DNA of 64,000 bases from Trematomus loennbergii (lineage: Eukaryota > Chordata > Actinopteri > Perciformes > Nototheniidae), in NCBI GenBank assembly GCA_012861695.1, contig JAAOOA010000641.1, positions 62,001 to 126,000 on the forward strand, in the 5' to 3' direction. Position numbers and translations under genes: made by a program. This document shows, in pieces, positions 10,678 to 22,510 of this stretch; position 1 is the first letter of the stretch, and each line of letters starts with the position of its first letter. Below the pieces are notes generated by a model. The model saw nothing but the letters and a program-made list of their open reading frames with translations. It did not search any database and was not told the DNA's origin.

Positions 10678-11010
10678 CTGAAGACCGGCAAATCTAAATC
10701 TCTCCGGTCAAAATGTCCGGTCAAAATAATTTTCCCTTAGCGCAATACCGCATCAGTTGCGCCACTTATGTGACAGACAAGAAGAGTATGTGACAGACAA
10801 GAATAGTCTAATGTCTAACACTTAATGTGGAGAAAGAGATGTCCTGTATGGGTTGATTGTGCGTTGATCTGTTGGTAATGCCTCGGGGTTCCGGGGGCAT
10901 GTAAACAAATGCATAATGCTGCGCTATACTTTGTGGCCTCACCCGGTTGCATAGCGACGCTTATTGTTTAGGTGTCTTTTAATAAGCAGGTAGTCATATC
11001 ATTAGCTAGA

Positions 11011-11290
11011 ACCAGTGTTGTAGTCAAGTCACCAATTCACGAGTCCAAGTCACTCTCAAGTCACCACTCTTCAAGTCCGAGTCCAAGTCCGAGTCACCAA
11101 GGGAGAGTCGTAGTCGAGTCCAAGTCCGAGTCACCCAAGGAGTGTCCGAGTCGAGTCGAGTCCGAGTCATCATTACCTGTGTTCGAGTCCGAGTCCAAGT
11201 CCGAGTCACCCAAGAAGTGTCCGAGTCGAGTCAGAGTCCGAGTCATCATTACCTGTGTTCGAGTCCGAGTCCAAGTCCGAGTCACCTAAG
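11011..11290. repeat. GAGTC/AAGTC subterminal array of a hAT
   Basis: The region starts CAGTGTTGTAGTCAAGTCAC and is a dense array of GAGTCCAAGTCCGAGTC units with two longer near-identical copies (11165-11215 and 11240-11290). The start resembles a hAT end, and the array resembles the subterminal arrays of the element at 1752-3196. The open frames here are repeat artefacts. From 11290 to 11950 I see mixed AT-rich and GC-rich non-coding sequence and no gene. Confidence 0.55.
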
Positions 11291-11950
11291 AAGAGTCCTA
11301 TGGTAACGTTTTCGTTTTGCACTTTTATTTTGATAGTAATAAGATCGGGACTCTTATTTTGAAGGAACTTTTACCGGTTAAATCGGTTTACCGATAAAGA
11401 TTGAGCCCCAGATGGCTACTTAGCATGCAAAATGACGTCATTATGCATGTTAAGTAGCCATGTGCTTTGGTGTTATCGGCTGAATCTTTATTTATTGATT
11501 AGATCACGTTTACTCTGATGATAGTGTTCAAGACAGCCTATATGTCTGAACGGGAGAGAGAGATCAGCTGCTGCTGACGAGTCGACACGCAGCTCTGCAT
11601 GATCACCTGCAGCGGTGAGCGGAACAAAACACACTTCAGGTTAGAACATCACACGTAGCTATTTTAATTACCTCTCAACTACCTAAACTAGTTATAGATA
11701 TGTATAGTTTTACTGTCGGGTCACTCATTACTGGATCCGCGAGCTGCATGATACTGACGGCTGTCAGGAGAAGGAGAGAGCGCTTATTATTCCCGCGTTT
11801 TGATAAAAAAAAGAAATAATTCACGCTGCCAAGGCAGTAAACCTAGGGGAAACACTGTCACTTAAAGGTATACTCAATTCAATTCATTAGCATGACCATA
11901 GTTACATATAGTATTGCCAAAGCTCTGTATAGTTGCAACATCTATACAAA

Positions 11951-12560
11951 ATATATATATATATATAGGCCTACTAGGGCTGTCAAGTTAACGCGTTATT
12001 AACGCAAACATTTTTAACGCCACTAATTATTTAACGCGATTAACGCATGTGTATCTTTTGTCCTCGGCCGCCCCGTAGTTTCAGAGCGCATCGAGTTCAA
12101 AATACCATCTACAAGCTGATGCTGACAGCCCTTAACGGGGGTGTGGGGGCGAAAAAATATATAGATTTCCTGTATTCTGGTGCATTTTAACAGGTGGTTT
12201 GATACTTTTATGTGGCTATACTAGCATGAGGAAAATGATGGGTACATTTTGTAATTTCATCCAGTAGTAAAGAAAGGAAACACATTTGATTATTAATTCA
12301 GAGCTGTCTTTGAATTAATAAATAGCAGTTTGAATGCCCATTTTTTGTACATTTATATACAACAATAAATATTTGTGAGTGCATTGAGAGATATTGTTGT
12401 GGAGAGTCATTTATATATAATCACAAAATACATTTGTGAATCCTTCTGTGAGCATTTATAATTGAGACTGATCTGACTCCATACAGATGTTAAGTTCACC
12501 TAGGAATAGTATCATTGACTTAAATGTTCAAATAAATGTTACTCTTCTGTCTATATTGGT
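11951..12560. repeat. (AT)n tract and hAT-like end with TTAACGCG motifs
   Basis: A short (AT)n tract precedes AGGGCTGTCAAGTTAACG, followed by repeated TTAACGC motifs (TTAACGCGTTATTAACGC, TTAACGCGATTAACGC). This is the form of a common hAT end in fish. The other end was not found. The rest to 12560 is AT-rich, without a gene. Confidence 0.4.
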
Positions 12561-12589
12561 CCTATGATGCCCTTGACTGAAATGTTTCC

Positions 12590-12812
12590 TGTTTCCCATA
12601 TTATTATTCCATATATTTGAATATCTATATATATTATATATATATATATATATATCTATAATCTGCATGTATATTTTCTATTTCGACATGTATATTTTAT
12701 ATTTTATTTTATTTTTCTTTCTATTCTTGTATATTTTGTAGTTTGTTTTATTGTAAATGCCTTTTATGCTGCTGCAACAACAACAATTTCCCAATTTGGG
12801 ATCAATAAAGTA

Positions 12813-12844
<32 letters not shown>

Positions 12845-12845
12845 T
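12590..12845 (+). repeat. Retroposon 3' tail with (AT)n and (ATCT)n
   Basis: An (AT)n tract lies at 12629-12655. It is followed by AACAACAATTTCCC and TTGGGATCAATAAAGTA, ending in about seven ATCT units. This is the typical 3' end of fish LINE-related retroposons. No coding part remains. Confidence 0.5.
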
Positions 12846-12910
12846 AAACTGACGTTATATTAACCTCCGCTACACAGTGTATTTGCTTTAATAAAAATGT
12901 TGATCACAAA

Positions 12911-13453
12911 AAAAGGGTTATTTTGCGATTTGGCAATCTGAGTCTGCTGTTGACTCGTGCATGAGGACGAGTCTGCTGGATCTCTGGATCTGCTGCTATA
13001 TGGTTACGGCTCTGAGTCCGCACGAGTCTGCTCTGCTGTGTGTTGCACAGCGAGTCAGGATTTGCGAATCTGCGAGTCTGCGAGTCTGCTGTTGACTCGT
13101 GCATAATATAGCGCGGGAGCCGGGTGCTGGAGGAGGGGCTATGCTCGTGCACATGACGAGTATGGATCCCTAGATCTGCTATGCTATTACGGTTAGGAGC
13201 CGTCGGCTCCTCTGAGTCCCACGAGTTTGCAGGAAGTTTCACTGATCCGCGTCCCCTCCCCTGAGCCAAACGATAACTTCTGGCAGGCAGCTATCCTGTA
13301 TACTTGCTAAAGGGTAGGCAGATGCACTGGGGTACGTTGTAATGTGATTTTACATGTTGTACATATAGCGTGTATGTATTACATTGCAATACACCACTGT
13401 ATGGGTTAGCCCTACCATAGATTACCCACAAAAATACTCTGGAGCCGCCACTG
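12911..13453. repeat. GAGTCTGC repeats and right end of a hAT
   Basis: The segment 12940-13110 repeats GAGTCTGCTG, and TGCTGTTGACTCGTGCAT occurs twice. The block ends at 13453 with GGAGCCGCCACTG, which inverted is CAGTGGCGGCTCC, a hAT terminus. The first bases of the segmental duplication, GATATAAC, follow at once and would be its 8-bp target duplication; the matching left end is not in the window. The 121-codon minus frame at 12904-13269 is repeat-derived. Confidence 0.5.
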
Positions 13454-13494
13454 GATATAACGCTTTGTGCGGAATGCTTTGGCAATACTATGTT

Positions 13495-16400
13495 TGAAAT
13501 GTGGTCATGCTACTGTAGTAGTTTAATTACAAAATACTTTAGTAGTTTAGTTACAAAATAATGTAGTTATTTACAAAATACTGTAGTTGAATTACAAAAT
13601 ACTGAAGTTTAATTACAAAATACTGTAATATTGTAGTTTAATGATAAAATACTGTAGTTTAATTACAAAATACTGTAATATTGTAGTTTAATTATAAAAT
13701 ACTGTAATATTGTAGTTTCATCACAAAATACTGTAGTTTAATTACAAAATACTGTCATATTGTAGTTTAATTACAAAATACTGTAATATTGTAGTTTAAT
13801 TACTAAATACTGTAGTTTAATTACAAAATACTGAAGTTTAATAAAAAAAGACTGTAATATTGTAGTTTAATTACTAAATACTGTAGTTTAATTACAAAAT
13901 ACTGTAATATTGTCGTTGAATGACTAAATACTGAAGTTTAATTATAAATACTGTGATATTGTAGTTTAATTGCAAAATACTGTAATATTGTAGTTTAATT
14001 ACTAAAATACTGTAGTTTATCTACAGAATACCGTAGTTTAATTACAAAATACTCTAGTTTAATTATAAAATACTGTAATATTGTAGTTTAATTACAAAAT
14101 ACTGTAATATTGTAGTTTAATTACAAAATACTGTATATTGTAGTTTAATTACTAAATACTGTAGTTTAATTACAAAATACTGAAGTTTAATTAAAAAAGA
14201 CTGTAATATTGTAGTTTAATTACTAAATACTGTAGTTTAATTACAAAATACTGTAATATTGTCGTTGAATGACTAAATACTGAAGTTTAATTATAAAATA
14301 CTGTAATATTGTAGTTTAATTGCAAAATACTGTAATATTGTAGTTTAATTACTAAATACTGTAGTTTATCTACAGAATACCGTAGTTTAATTACAAAATA
14401 CTGTAATATTGTAGTTTAATTACAAATACTAAGTAGTTAAATTACAAAATATTGTAGTTGAATTACAAAATACTGAAGTTTAATTACAAAATACCGTAAT
14501 ATTGTAGTTTAATTATAAAATACTGTAGTTTAATTACAAAATACTGTAATATTGTAGTTTAATTATAAAATACTGTAATATTGTAGTTTCATCCCAAAAT
14601 ACTGTAGTTTAATTACAAAATACTGTAATATTGTAGTTTAATTACAAAATACTGTAATATTGTAGTTTAATTACTAAATACTGTAGTTTAATTACAAAAT
14701 ACTGAAGTTTAATTATAAAATACTGTAATATTGTAGTTTAATTGCAAAATACTGTAATATTGTAGTTTAATTACTAAATACTGTAGTTTATCTACAGAAT
14801 ACCGTAGTTTAATTACAAAATACTCTAGTTTAATTATAAAATACTGTAATATTGTAGTTTAATTACAAAATACTGTAATATTGTAGTTTAATTACAAAAT
14901 ACTGTAATATTGTAGTTTAATTACTAAATACTGTAGTTTAATTACAAAATACTGTAATATTGTTGTTGAATGACTAAATACTGAAGTTTAATTATAAAAT
15001 ACTGTAATATTGTAGTTTAATTGCAAAATACTGTAATATTGTAGTTTAATTACTAAATACTGTAGTTTATCTACAGAATACCGTAGTTTAATTACAAAAT
15101 ACTCTAGTTTAATTACAAAATACTGTAATATTGTAGTTAATTACAAAATACTAAGTAGTTAAATTACAAAATATTGTAGTTTAATTACGAAATACTGTAG
15201 TGTTTGATTACAAAGTACTGCAGTAGTGAAATTACAAAATACTCTAGTAGTTAAATTACAAAATACTCTAGTTTGATTACAAAATACTGCAGTTTGATTA
15301 CAAAATACTCTAGTAGTTTAATTACAAAATACTCTAGTAGTTTAATTACAAAATACTGTAGTTTATCTACAGAATACTGTAGTTAAATTACAAATACTAT
15401 AGTTTAATTAGAAAATACTGTGGTTTCTTTACAAAATACTGTAGTAGTTTAATTACAAAATACTGTAGTTTATCTACAGAATACTGTAGTTAAATTACAA
15501 AATACTCTAGTAGTTAAATGACAAAATACCGTGGTTTCTTTACAAAATACTGTAATTTGTAGTTTAATATTAAAATACTGTAGTTTAATGACAAAATACT
15601 GTAGTTTCTTTATAAAATATTGTAATTTGTAATTTAATTACAAAATACTGTGGTTTAATGACACAATTCCCCCTTGGAAGCTGGTTTCATGTGGTGGCTT
15701 AGAGTCTCATCATCTTTCTAGCACCATTTGAAATCAGTGTTCTTGGGGTGGGGAGTGTGTTTTCTGTGTGGAGGAGTGTGGAGGAACAGATGTTCAGTGT
15801 CCTCTCTCCGAGGGTGAGCGCTTTCTGCTGGTGCTCAGAGTCTCTCTGCGTCTCCATCTGAAACGGTTACAGGGAAGGACAGACCTCACCCCTCCTCCAG
15901 CAGGAGATACAGGTAAGCTGTGCTGTAGTTTAATCACTAAATACTGTAGTTTAATTACAAAATACTAAAGTCTGATTAAGTAAATACTGCAGTTTGATTA
16001 CAAAATACTCTAGTTTAATTACAAAATACTGTAGTTTAATTACAAAATACTAAGTTTGATTAAGTAAATACTGCAGTTTGATTACAAAATACTGTAGTTT
16101 AATTACAAAATACTGCAGTTTGATTACAAAATACTCTAGTAGTTAAATTACAAAATACTGTAGTTTAATTACAAAATACTGCAGTTTGATTACAAAATAC
16201 TCTATTAGTTAAATTACAAAATACTCTAGTTTAATTACAAAATACTGCAGTTTAATTACAAAATACTCTAGTAGTTAAATTACAAAATACTGTAGTTTGA
16301 TTATAAAATACTGCAGTTTGATTACAAAATACTCTAGTTTAATTACAAAATACTCTAGTTTAATTAAAAAATACTTTAGTAGTTTAATAACAAAATACTC

Positions 16401-16635
16401 TAGTTTAATTACAAAATACTCTAGTTTAATTACAAAATACTGTAGTAGTTTAATAACAAAATATTCTGGTTTGATTACTAATAATGTAGTTTAATTACAA
16501 AATACTGTAGTTTAATTACAAAGTACTTTAGTTTAATTACAGAATACTGTAGTTTAATTACAACATACTGTAGTTTAATTACAATATACTGTAGTTTAAT
16601 TACAGAATACTGTAGTTTAATTGCAAAATACCATG
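13495..16635. repeat. AT-rich 21/29-bp satellite array, copy A
   Basis: The basic unit is TACTGTAGTTTAATTACAAAA (21 bp). A 29-bp form has the extra eight bases AATATTGT. The two forms alternate, with variant units such as GTCGTTGAATGACTAAATAC at 13912, 14261 and, with one change, 14961, giving higher-order periods of about 350 and 700 bp. The array is broken by a unique island at 15663-15935. Open frames in it are artefacts. Confidence 0.9.
15663..15935 (+). other. Unique island in the satellite, also at 48058-48330
   Basis: About 270 bp of balanced composition starts CTTGGAAGCTGGTTTCATG and ends in GATACAG followed by GTAAGCTG, which would be a good splice donor. In copy B the same island lies outside the satellite and is preceded by a TGTTCAG acceptor-like site and GC-rich units. 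It may be an exon of an unidentified transcript, but neither copy keeps a convincing shared long frame. Confidence 0.3.
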
Positions 16636-16984
16636 ATCTGTCGATATGTTTTATATTTTGCGAAAGTACAAATGTTCAGATGCTATGTATTTAAGTACAC
16701 TATGATTATTTTATCAAATTTCTTTTAGCTTTTTATACCCTGACATTTCTGACGTAAAAAAGTCGTATATAGTTTGTTGATACATGCAGACAAAAATCCT
16801 TGTATATGTTGTAGAAAAATACGAAAAAGTCATAAATAGTATGACAAAAAATCAGAAAAATAAACATATTATACAATGTTGATATGCGAAAATAAGTATA
16901 TAGTATGTCAATAAAACCATAAAACATTTAAATTAAATATGTCCAAAAATAAATAGAAAATATAATTTGTTGAAAATGTTGCTA

Positions 16985-17215
16985 GAAGAAGAAGAAGATG
17001 GACCTTTATTAATCCCCCGAGGGGGAAATTCAGTTTCCACTCTGTCGTACACACACACGCGTTTTTTATACAGGTACATACAGTACACACAGTACACACT
17101 TTTTACATCATGCACATACATATACAAATACACACAGTTATATGCACACATGCACATGCAGTTGAGAGGTCAGAGCAGAGGCAGCCAGTCTAGCCGGCGC
17201 CAGTGAGCAGTATAG
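16985..17215 (-). repeat. Retroposon tail with (GAA)n and CCCCCGAGGGGG
   Basis: GAAGAAGAAGATGGACC is followed by TTTATTAATCCCCCGAGGGG and a CA-rich stretch. The copy at 47140-47385 has a longer GAA tail. This looks like the 3' end of a minus-strand LINE or SINE with its tandem tail. The 16640-16985 and 17215-17520 stretches hold AT-rich sequence with no gene. Confidence 0.5.
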
Positions 17216-17524
17216 TATGTAGAAAAAACAATCATAGCATAGAATGTCTAAAAATAGGAAAAAAGTACATAGTATAGTACGCTAAAAAATGTCACTTCAA
17301 AGTCAGATTGTCAGGAAAAAAATTCAAATTCCGAAAAAACTACTAAAAGTTAGCTGTGCTTTTGTTTTACCTTGGTTGGTGATTGGCTAATGGTTACACA
17401 AGCCAAAAATCGTGATGACATCATAAAGTGGCCAAAATCTGATCAGCTCATTTTCAGACAGGTTTTTATAGAAATGGATCAGGACAAAAGAGAGAGAATC
17501 TTTGTTCCTGAAACTTTCAGAGTC

Positions 17525-18152
17525 TCTTTCCACAGAGGGGACACATGGTGATGTAGAAGAGACATGAAGAAGAGGGGACACATGTTGATGTAGAAGAGAC
17601 ATGAAGAAGAGGGGACACATGTTGATGTAGAAGAGACATGAAGAAGAGGGACACATGGTGATGTAGAAGAGACATGAAGAAGAGGGGACACATGTTGATG
17701 TAGAAGAGACATGAAGAAGAGGGGACACATGTTGATGTAGAAGAGACATGAAGAAGAGGGGACACATGTTGATGTAGAAGAGACATGAAGAAGAGGGACA
17801 CATGTTGATGTAGAAGAGACATGAAGAAGAGGGGACACATGTTGATGTAGAAGAGACATGAAGAAGAGGGGACACATGTTGATGTAGAAGAGACATGAAG
17901 AAGAGGGGACACATGTTGATGTAGAAGAGACATGAAGAAGAGGGGACACATGTTGATGTAGAAGAAACATGAGGAAGAGGGGACACTTGGTGATGTAGAA
18001 GAGACATGAAGAAGAGGGGACACATGTTGATGTAGAAGAGACATGAAGAAGAGGGGACACAAGTTGATGTAGAAGAGACATGAAGAAGAGGGGACACATG
18101 TTGATGTAGAAGACACATGAAGAAGAGGGGACACATGTTGATGTAGAAGAGA
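17525..18152. repeat. 37-bp satellite, copy A (about 17 units)
   Basis: The unit is ACACATGTTGATGTAGAAGAGACATGAAGAAGAGGGG, given here only as a 37-bp period because a few units are one base shorter. Since 37 is not a multiple of three and the minus strand of the unit has no stop, all three minus frames stay open for 218-249 codons. These are not genes. Confidence 0.93.
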
Positions 18153-18154
18153 CA

Positions 18155-18540
18155 AAAAGAAATCTAAATTCAATCATCTTCTGTAATTACTTCTATTTAA
18201 ATGACACGTACTTTATTATTCTTTGATGCATATTTAATGTTGGCATTTCAGAGTCTTGCTGATTAAATGTTGATGATGTTATTGTTTGCAGTGGTAAAAT
18301 ACATGTATTACGATCAACGTCCAGATATATAACTGCTCATGTTGTACTTGTATGGTGTCAAATGGGTGAAAAATCATTGTTACACTACTGAAAAATAAAT
18401 GTTTTTTAAATCAAATGTTCAGAAACTGCACAGTCGTCCTGATTTTCGTGTTTGTTTTTAAGTAAACATTGAATAATTAATAAAGTTTATGAAGCTGTTG
18501 ATTCTACAGTAAAGTCTCCATTATATAAGACCCCCCCCCT
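18155..18540. repeat. 360-bp block present three times in the window
   Basis: The block (TCAATCATCTTCTGTAATTAC onward, with GAGTCTTGCTGATTAAATG) is nearly identical at 50518-50895 and more diverged at 44065-44450. It is AT-rich and non-coding, ending in a C8-C9 tract. The third copy lies just 3' of the adrm1 polyadenylation signal. Confidence 0.7.
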
Positions 18541-19794
18541 CTCTCATCTGTGATGATTCGCCTACATATGTTCTTGTGTTAAACCCTTTGTAATCGTTTT
18601 TAACCCATTCATTAATAGTATATTAATATAATTAATAGTATAATATGTAAAAAGAGATGAGAAAACATTACACATTACAGTACGAAAAAAAAAGTCAAAG
18701 TAGTATGATGAAAAATTAATCTAAAAGTCAATCCTTCAAAATAAAGTATTATCGTATATTGTTCAAAAATGACAAAATACCTGGTTCTGTCAGTAACTCC
18801 TAGATTGGTGTTTGCTGTGGAAGATGATTGACTTTTAGATTAATTTTTTCGACATTATACACTATGACATACACTATAGACAAAAGTATTGGGACACTCC
18901 TCTTAATCAATGAACTCAGGTGTTTCATTCAGTCCCATTGCCACAGGTGTATAAAATCAAGCACCTTGCCATGCAGTCTGCTTTTACAAACATTTGTGAA
19001 AGAATGGGTCGTTCTAAAGAGATCGCTGAATTCCAACGTGGTTCTGTAATAGGAGGCCACCGTTGCAACAAGTCAGTTTGTGAAATGTCTTCTCTCCTAG
19101 ATATTCCACTGTTGGGAAAATCCTGAATGTCCTCTTCCAACATCAGAGTAACATGATAACAAAGGTATCCCAACTGTTGCTGTGTACATGACAGGATGTA
19201 TGATTACCTAGAAGAGCATCAGGACTGTTTTAGGCATATGATAGCTATGTGATTAACATTATGATTCAGCCTCTATGGAGATAGACATATGACAAGCATG
19301 ATCATTTCTGACGTGGAGCTAATCTGAAGTAAACATTGAATACTGCTTTATATTCCTCCATCTTATGACTGTGTAACTCCCTCTCTTGGATATCAGCATG
19401 TGAAGGACCTCTGATGGACCAGGCTGGGTTAGGGGAATGCAGGAGAACGTTACCTGCCTGACTGCATCATGCCAGCTGTAGAGTTTGGTGGAGGAGGGGT
19501 AATGCTGTGGTGGTTTTTCTGGGGTTGGCCTCGGCCCCTTAGCTCCAGTGAAGAGGATTCAAAGCTTCATCTTACCAAGTCGTTTGGACAATTCTATGCT
19601 TCCAACTTGTGGAAACAGTCTGGGGAGGAAGAACCTTTCTGTTCCAGCATGACGTAGCCCTACAAAGCAGCTCCATCATGGCCGGGTTGGATGAGTTTGG
19701 TGTGGAAGAACTTGACCTCAACCCCACTGAACACCTTTGGGATGAACTAGAACGGAGAGCCAGCCTCTTGTCCAACATCAGTGTCTGACCTCAC

Positions 19795-20636
19795 CAGTGG
19801 CGACTCGTCATTAGGGACACAGCCCCACCTAGTGTCAGCAGAAAGTAAAATTAAAATAATAATTCCAAAAATATGCAAAGAATATACATCTTAAAATATA
19901 TTTTAAGATCATGTTTAGTCATCTGATTCGTCTGTACATTGCTATTTTGCTAATTAGTGTCTACAGTACCTATTGTGCCGTGTAGAGCGATGTGGGGCAA
20001 GCCTCGATCTAGCCCTCTCTCGCTGTCAAAATGAATCAATGTAAAAACTACACTGCGCCTGCTCAGAGTATTTTTGTATTTAATGTGTGCGGCAAAAAAT
20101 TAATCACAAGTGGGGCAGAGTGCTGGCAGCCCCACCAAAATGTCATCTCATAATTCAGAGCTGATTGGCTGTAAGTATGTGTGCTGCGGAAAGTGTAGTT
20201 GTGAAGAGGAGACGAGAGAGAACAGTGTAGAGCGATTACAATCAGTCAAACGGAAAGAAAATGAATGAAGTTGACCATCTACTTCAGCTTTGGTAAGTTC
20301 ATTTTATGTCATATATTTAGTTGATCTTCTGTGTTTTGCCTTTAGGCTATTGCTCTGCTGGATCCATTGATATTGTGACCTCGGTGATACTTATATTTAC
20401 AGTCTGGTGTTTAATGCTGAAGCATTACGGTTGTTGTTATTGTTAAGTATTGCTTTGTGATGGTGCCCTTTACTGCATGTATTAAGGTGCATTACAATAT
20501 GACATCCCCACGCTGTGCACGTAAATGTATGCGCTGACAGTGTTGCTCCGTGTTCTTCATTCATGGCTTCCGACATTATGTAATTCCCCCCGCCCGTTCG
20601 TGCCCCACCCCTTTTGTACATATAAAACCGCCACTG
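19795..20636. mobile_element. hAT element nested in the Tc1, copy A
   Basis: The ends are CAGTGGCGACTC and, inverted, CAGTGGCGGTTTT. The left flank is GACCTCAC and the right flank is the same 8-mer missing one base; both segmental copies share that loss, so it predates the duplication. Near 20261 an ATG encodes MNEVDHLLQLW followed by a GTAAGT donor, which looks like the first exon of the hAT transposase. No catalytic part remains. Confidence 0.75.
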
Positions 20637-20805
20637 GCCTCACTCATGCTCTTCTGGATGAGCAACAATTCCCACAGACACATTCCAAGATCTGTAGAAA
20701 GCCTTCCCAGAAGAGTGGAAGCTGTTATAGCTGCAAAGGGGACCAACTTCAAATGAATGCCTAAGAGTTTGGAATGGGATGTCCTGAAAGCTCCTGTAGG
20801 TGTAA

Positions 20806-21062
20806 TCAGAATCAGAATCAGAATCAGAATCAGAATCAGAATACCTTTATTAGTCCCAGAGGATACATGTACATTGTTACAGCAGAAAGAGCCAGAGACA
20901 GCTTCATGTTACCTAAAGCATGCATACAAAAAGTATTAAAGATTTAAAAAAGAAATGATAATAGGTGTTATAGTCTGTGTTGTTGTGTGGGGGGTCTACT
21001 AGGGGTCGTGGTGGTTATATAGTCTGACCGCTGCAGGAAGGAAGGACCTGCGGTATCTCTCT
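20806..21062 (-). repeat. Retroposon tail with (AATCAG)n in the Tc1 right arm
   Basis: About six GAATCA units are followed by CTTTATTAGTCCCAGAGG, a common 3' end of a minus-strand fish LINE-type retroposon. The following 240 bases are non-coding. The same tail style (ACGAATAAAGGTATTCTGATTC) is seen in the other orientation at 48480-48505. Confidence 0.6.
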
Positions 21063-21104
21063 AATGTGTAGTGGTCCAATACTTTTGTCTACATTGTGTA
21101 TAAT

Positions 21105-21240
21105 TGAGTATCATCCGCATAACAATGAAAATGTCCCGAGTGATTCCTTATTGCCTAAAGGAAGCGTATATAATGTGAACACAATAGGTCCAAGCTCTGA
21201 GCCCTTATGCTTTGCTGCGGCAGAACTGGCTGGATCAAAT
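21105..21240 (-). pseudogene. L2-type LINE reverse transcriptase fragment with YADD box
   Basis: The minus strand encodes GPIVFTLYTLPLGN and, after a frame break, HFHCYADDTQL. The YADD box is the reverse transcriptase active site and this surrounding sequence is typical of fish L2-type LINEs. Only about 45 codons remain. The duplicate is at 58795-58930. Confidence 0.6.
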
Positions 21241-21589
21241 CAAACAGAACTCTAAACACATTTTCAGCTCTGCACACAATCTGCAATTCAACTCTGCACT
21301 TTCTAAAACACTGCACACGGTTCTCTGAGTAACACACAGAGATCTGACATATTCACCTGTCAGCCATGTTCAACACACTGCCATTAAACATGCTACACAT
21401 ATGAGCCAATGAACAGATACACATGCCAGCTGACCGTTAACGCCTGGCTGCTTTACTGCTGACTCATCAAGCAGGATATAAGTACAAGAAGTGGGATATT
21501 TATTTTAAAAATTTGTTTTTTTATCAGAGCTGAGAAAATAATATTTATTATAAAAAAATCAAATATCCTGTTTATGAAATACACAAGAA

Positions 21590-22510
21590 AAAAAAAAGAT
21601 TTAAGAACAAATTAACATTAAATATAAGCAAAACAAATATTATGCTATTTGGAAAACATAAAACAATCCTCAGGTGCAATTAATACTAGATAACATAAAC
21701 ATAGAAAGAGAATATGAAATGAAGTTCCTTGGTGTGGTTTGAGACCACAAAATCAGCTGGAAACCTCATATCAATCATGTAAAAGCAAAACTGGCTAAGA
21801 CTATCGCAATATTGGGGAAAGCAAGACACATTCTGGACTACAACTCATGATGCTCTGTATAATACACTCATATTGCCATGTCTGAGTTACTGTGTGGAGA
21901 TTTGGGGAAACACTTACAAAACCAACCTACAGCCATTATGCACATTACAAAAAAGGGCTATAAGAATAATCAATAATGTTGGATATCTTGAACACACTCA
22001 TTCATTATTCTTGAAGTCACACACACTGAAGTTCACTGATCTGGTTACATTTAAAACGGCACAAATCATGTACAGAGCAAGACATAATCTACTTCCTAGG
22101 AAATTACAAACATTGTTCATAGACAGAGAGGGCGGGTATAATTTGAGAGGAAATCTACATTTGAAACAACTCAAGGTCAGAACAATTGTGAGAAGTATGA
22201 GTAGAACAATCTGTGGGGTGATTTTATGGAACGGTTTGGAGCAGGAGTTAAAATAGCACAAATATAATTCACTTTAAAAGGATGTACAGAAACACTTTCT
22301 TGGAAAACTATGAGAATGATTTAAGGTGATTGAAGATGAGAAATTATTGTAAATGTATGTATAAATGTAAATATGTAAGTAGGAATAACTTGCAGAAATG
22401 ATTTAAAGGATAATCATTGATCAGCGGTAAGTAAGGGGTGGGAATTAATAAGCATTTGCTTCCTCCCGCTCCCTTTCGGACACATATGATTTATTATTAT
22501 TATTAATATG
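21590..22510 (+). pseudogene. 5'-truncated LINE, reverse transcriptase C-terminus, copy A
   Basis: The frame open at 21873-22256 encodes YCVEIWGNTYKTNLQPL, LQKRAIRIINNVGY, FKTAQIMYRARHNLLP and GVILWNGLEQEL, the conserved C-terminal region of CR1/L2/Jockey-type LINE polyproteins. Upstream, 21590-21870, frames encode parts of the preceding domain (LNISK-type and FLGV boxes) with breaks. The 3' end is a tandem ATTATT tail at about 22489-22505. It is a dead 5'-truncated copy; the exact clade is uncertain. Confidence 0.75.

Larger units (their letters stand above)
5353..10760. other. CCGG-rich DNA transposon remnant split by the sushi element
   Basis: At 5353 a CAGAGTTCCCGTTAGCCGG end is followed by a CCGGTAATTACCGG palindrome and more CCGG motifs up to 5400. 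The same motif style resumes right after the retrotransposon (ACCGGCAAATC, CTCCGGTC, GTCCGGTC at 10683-10725). The retrotransposon therefore landed in an older element, probably a hAT. A possible inverted end (CAGTGTTTCCCC read from the minus strand) is at about 11845-11860, but its flank does not match the left flank. Confidence 0.4.
18873..21105 (+). mobile_element. Tc1/mariner element with decayed transposase, copy A
   Basis: The left end has CACTATAGACAAAAGTATTGG and the right end has CCAATACTTTTGTCTACATTG, inverted copies of each other. Transposase remnants lie in order: an N-terminal helix-turn-helix part (GRSKEIAEFQRG, about 19000-19100), the DDE part near 19470-19790 ([10 protein letters not shown], and DLNPTEHLWDELERR, which contains conserved catalytic-region residues), and the C-terminal part at about 20640-20760. 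Stops and frame changes make it dead. A hAT at 19795-20636 splits the DDE region, and a retroposon tail at 20806-21062 splits the right arm. Confidence 0.85.

Noticed and set aside
12904..13269. 121-codon minus-strand frame
   Set aside because: It follows GAGTCTGC repeats and shows no recognisable domain.
13500..16635. CRISPR-like regular repeats
   Set aside because: The repeats are contiguous satellite units without unique spacers, in a vertebrate genome.
17387..18177. Three overlapping minus-strand frames of 218-249 codons rich in Leu-His-Val-Ser
   Set aside because: They are the same 37-bp satellite read in three phases; the unit has no stop on that strand.
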